Origin: Karalla daura
Lineage: Eukaryota; Chordata; Actinopteri; Chaetodontiformes; Leiognathidae
Assembly: GCA_029224185.1 (NCBI GenBank)
Contig: CM055192.1
Coordinates: forward strand, 23,352,226-23,416,225
Length of the DNA: 64,000 bases
Reading direction: 5' to 3'
In this document: positions 60,801 through 64,000 of the stretch, piece after piece
How the letters are laid out: the number at the start of each line of letters is the position of its first letter
How positions within the stretch are numbered: position 1 is the first letter of the stretch
Translations under genes and position numbers: made by a program
Notes under the pieces: model-generated
Told to the model about the DNA's origin: nothing
Seen by the model: the letters and a program-made list of their open reading frames with translations, nothing else
Databases searched by the model: none

Positions 60801-63800
60801 AGACTCGACAGTTTTTACATGGACGAAACTCGGCACTCAGGCACAGTGTGAAACAAAGTAAAAACACCTGCTAATGTGACTCTGGTGGTAATCCAATAGC
60901 AGATCTAAGTCCTGCAGACTCCCCAGAACTTCCAGGCTCTTAAATAACGTAACACACGTTTGCTTTAGCAGATGAGGGCAGACATAAATCCTTAGAGCAC
61001 AGCTCCATCAGCAGTCAAGATGACCCCTTTTATCATGACACGCACCATCCATCCGATCAGAATCAAACCAAAGATTGGCTGCTGAGTTTGCATGACATTC
61101 GCTGGCATTTTTGAGCACGACTGACTTCATCCAGGTGGACATTCATTTGCATATGCGTTTGTGTACAGATGCAATGCATTTGCACATGCACATATGCAAT
61201 CCTTACAAATCACATACATCAAAGGCGCTCGCACACACGTGGAGCCAATATCCCAAGTCAGGCATCTGGAAAATATCTACACTCGTAAAAGGCCTGTATA
61301 TGGGCAGCTACACTCCAACTGTGTAGGCATGTCATGGAGACTAAAGAACAGCAGGGAGCCAGAAGGATGAGGTGAGAGGTGTAGCGAGCATAGCGCCATG
61401 TTGAAAGAAATCAGTACTACCTGGGGAGAGAGAGCTGGTACATTATGTCCTACTACTTAGCTTTCACGCTGTTATTTCTGTAGTATTTATTGCCTCTGGC
61501 ACTGAGTTCTTACGGATGGCCTGTTAACTGAACTGTTAGATGCTAAATACTAAATTTAATTTATTGGTGATGTTAAATTTCAATCGTGATTTTTTTTTTT
61601 TACAAATAAGCAAACACAGAAGAACGGAGAGGCATTCAACAGTTATGAGCAAGCTACTACACGGTCCCCATGGTTTAAACAGAAGGACTGGACAAAGCAA
61701 CAAACATACAGTATTCCTTGTTTTATGGAGCTTCTTCTAAACTGTGAAATGCTTTAAGAGGCCACAAGACTGTTAACTAAATTATGAAGGCTGAACGACC
61801 TCCAAAGTGGCACAACATTGAAGAGTTATCACCTCAGGTCAAGATGGGAAAAGAAAGACAGAAGCATACATCAGCTGTAACAAATTGTCACTGAACAGTG
61901 GTTGAAGATAATATGATCACATTTATGATGCGTCAGTATATCATGGCAGCCTCAGTGCCATTCTAAATGTGTCACATAATATGAAAGATCCATTTTGTCC
62001 CTCTTTAATGCCTTGTTTGACATCTTACTGCAATGAGCAAATGAGTTTAATCTACATTGATCAGAAATATATCTCTAACTGGAAATTATAAAAATCATGT
62101 AGCTGTGGCTAAGAAAATTGTTGATGTGGAAACTGTTTCATAGCCATCATTTAGAGTTTTGCTCTATTTCCTAATCAAGTAATCTCAGTAATGTTGCTCT
62201 CCAGAACACACACTGTTAGAATAAACAAAGCAACATATCCTTGAGCAAGACAGTAGGGACTCAATTAAGGGTAAAAGTTCTTTCTGTAGCTTGTACATCA
62301 AAATCCCTTCTGCAGAATATAATACCCAATACCCAAGTGGGCAACTGAGGTGTAATATAGGCGGTGGTCTATCTTTTGAAATGACTGATATCTTGGGGAT
62401 GCAAGGTGTCAAAGGGGACTTTGGTAAATGGCAGCATGAGGCAAGGTCGCCTCTCCATTTGTCTGCCAGTGGGATGGCAAAGGGCCGACGCGTAGCGAGG
62501 CTATAGCTCTGCCCCTGCCTGACAACCTCCTGCGGACCAGCAAGCAATGGGGGCCCTCCATCTTGTGTCACTATGGGGATGTCTAGGACTGGCGTGATGC
62601 AGAGCAAAGTGCCCACCCCCCCTCCTCCCCCTCCCTTTCAGTGCCTCTCTCCACCTCCTGGAAGCATCCATCACTGCGTTCCCCAGCGGGGCGTGGGTAA
62701 CGGATCGACTTTCCTCCGGAGCGCTAATCAATCCGACTCTCGCTGCTTCTCCCTGGGAACATTTATGGCCTGCCATAAAGCAGGCCTTTGGGGCATTACG
62801 GCACCCAGTAATCCTGCTAAGTGAGCAATATTTCCCATCTCTGGGGCTGCAGTTAGACGGGCTCAGGCCATAAATAGCTGAGTTAATCTGTGGCCGTGAC
62901 TTCTCGGCCAACCCTCAGCAGTGACAACCCCACTGGGGCCCAGGTGGGAGCCACCCGGCGGCCAAGGTAAAACAACTTGTGAGACGAAATGAGACTGCTT
63001 TTTCCAATGAAGCTGCAGTTGGATTGTGGCCTGTCCATTTTTTTCCAGGCCATCTCTGTAGGCTACTCTAGTGGAAGGAGCCGCTAAGGAGGCAAACATC
63101 TATCATTAGAGGGCCCAGTTGGAGCTGATGCTCCACTGTAGTTCCCTCTATTGGCCAGCAAGATCATGAAGTATCCATGAAGAAAACAGTATGTCACTGT
63201 GCACTCCAAACACCATATATTACAGGGCCTGGAGTTCATAAATATCCAGCTACCAGCAGCAGGATGGCTTTTGAAAAAAAGAGAGAAGAGCTGAACGAGG
63301 CAGGAGTACGAGTTAATGGCATAAGCATGCTGATCAACTGACCATATAAGTGTCTTTGAGCATACATTTATAATAACTTTATGAGGTGAAGTGAAAGCCA
63401 AAAAAAAAAAAAAACCTAACATGCATGTTAAAAATAAGCCACAAAAGGAAAACACTAAAGCAAAGAATCCGGCTGTATTCCTTCAGACTTCCTGCCAAGG
63501 TCAGTGAGTTCTACTCAAAGGGGAGCCACTTCCCCATTTTATGCCCAGCTGAGTTAAAACGGATATGTCGATGTGCTAGTATTTCTTCAGAACATCTTAA
63601 AACAGGCCGTTTTCTCTCAGGGCACCAGTGGGAGTTCCATATAGTAAAACATAGAAGATAGAAGGCAAAGCTAGCCTTAGGTTGAGCACTGCCAGAGGGC
63701 TACAGAACTCACCCCCCCTCCTCCGCTCCCTCCTTCACCAATAACTGCTGCTGCTAGGGCTGATCCCATTTTATTTTATTCCGCCCATCATGCATCAAAA

Positions 63801-64000
63801 TGTCTCCCTGAGGTACCTCAGCTTTGAGCAGAGGCCTCCGTCTCTTTTTTGCTGGAAGGCCAAGTCTCTCCATCACACCACGAGTGCAGAAGTCAAGGTC
63901 TTCAACCCTCAGCCCTCAGCAGCCCTGCTCGGCTCAGCCAACCCCCCAGGCTGCCTACTTGTCAGTCAGAAAAGCGCGCTGACTTTTTTAGTCTTTGGTT
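57880..64000. other. Unique non-coding DNA
   Basis: No gene or named repeat is recognised. A 14-bp unit GCAGACTTGGATAT is duplicated in tandem at 59766-59793. T and A runs lie at 61591-61601 and 63401-63414. ATTTGCAT (reversed octamer) is at 61145-61152 within a patch rich in ATGCA and GCACATG cores. The stretch 62500-63000 is GC-richer; its 143- and 136-codon minus-strand frames (62185-62616 and 62501-62911) overlap each other and lack domains or splice context. Confidence 0.45.

Overview
The window looks like a long non-coding (intronic or intergenic) stretch of a vertebrate chromosome, most likely a ray-finned fish. The reasons are: very few open frames, many dinucleotide microsatellites, decayed retroposon fragments of a type common in teleosts (head with tRNA-like A and B boxes, tail ending in ATGGATGG), and one fish-type hAT DNA transposon. 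Species and locus cannot be named from the sequence alone. There are no bacterial-style operons, rRNA genes, intact tRNA genes or CRISPR arrays.

The one unambiguous gene is an intact 609-codon hAT transposase (8229-10058). It sits inside a complete 2313-bp element (8116-10428) with 5'-CAG...CTG-3' terminal inverted repeats and a perfect 8-bp target-site duplication (CTCTAAAC). The BED zinc finger, the D/D/E catalytic residues, the CxxH and RW motifs and the C-terminal dimerisation block are all present. The element looks young and possibly autonomous.

The rest is mostly unique sequence. 1-8 kb and 10.4-17 kb are unique DNA with three decayed retroposon fragments and one possible further relic. 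17-19.8 kb is a dense block of CA/TG, TCTG and GA microsatellites with G-rich tracts. 19.8-36 kb is unique DNA with few repeats and many homeodomain, Sox and POU-like core motifs. 36-49 kb is more GC-rich and holds the best candidates for host exons, mainly on the minus strand (42725-42826, 48081-48218, 38139-38174). 49-64 kb is again AT-rich unique DNA with two retroposon pieces.

The exon candidates rest only on splice-site signals, reading frame and codon composition. I could not identify the parent gene, and with 128 kb of strand to search some of them will be chance matches. If they are real, the window lies in the large introns of a minus-strand gene. Much of the unique DNA may be conserved regulatory sequence, which only an alignment to other fish genomes could show.
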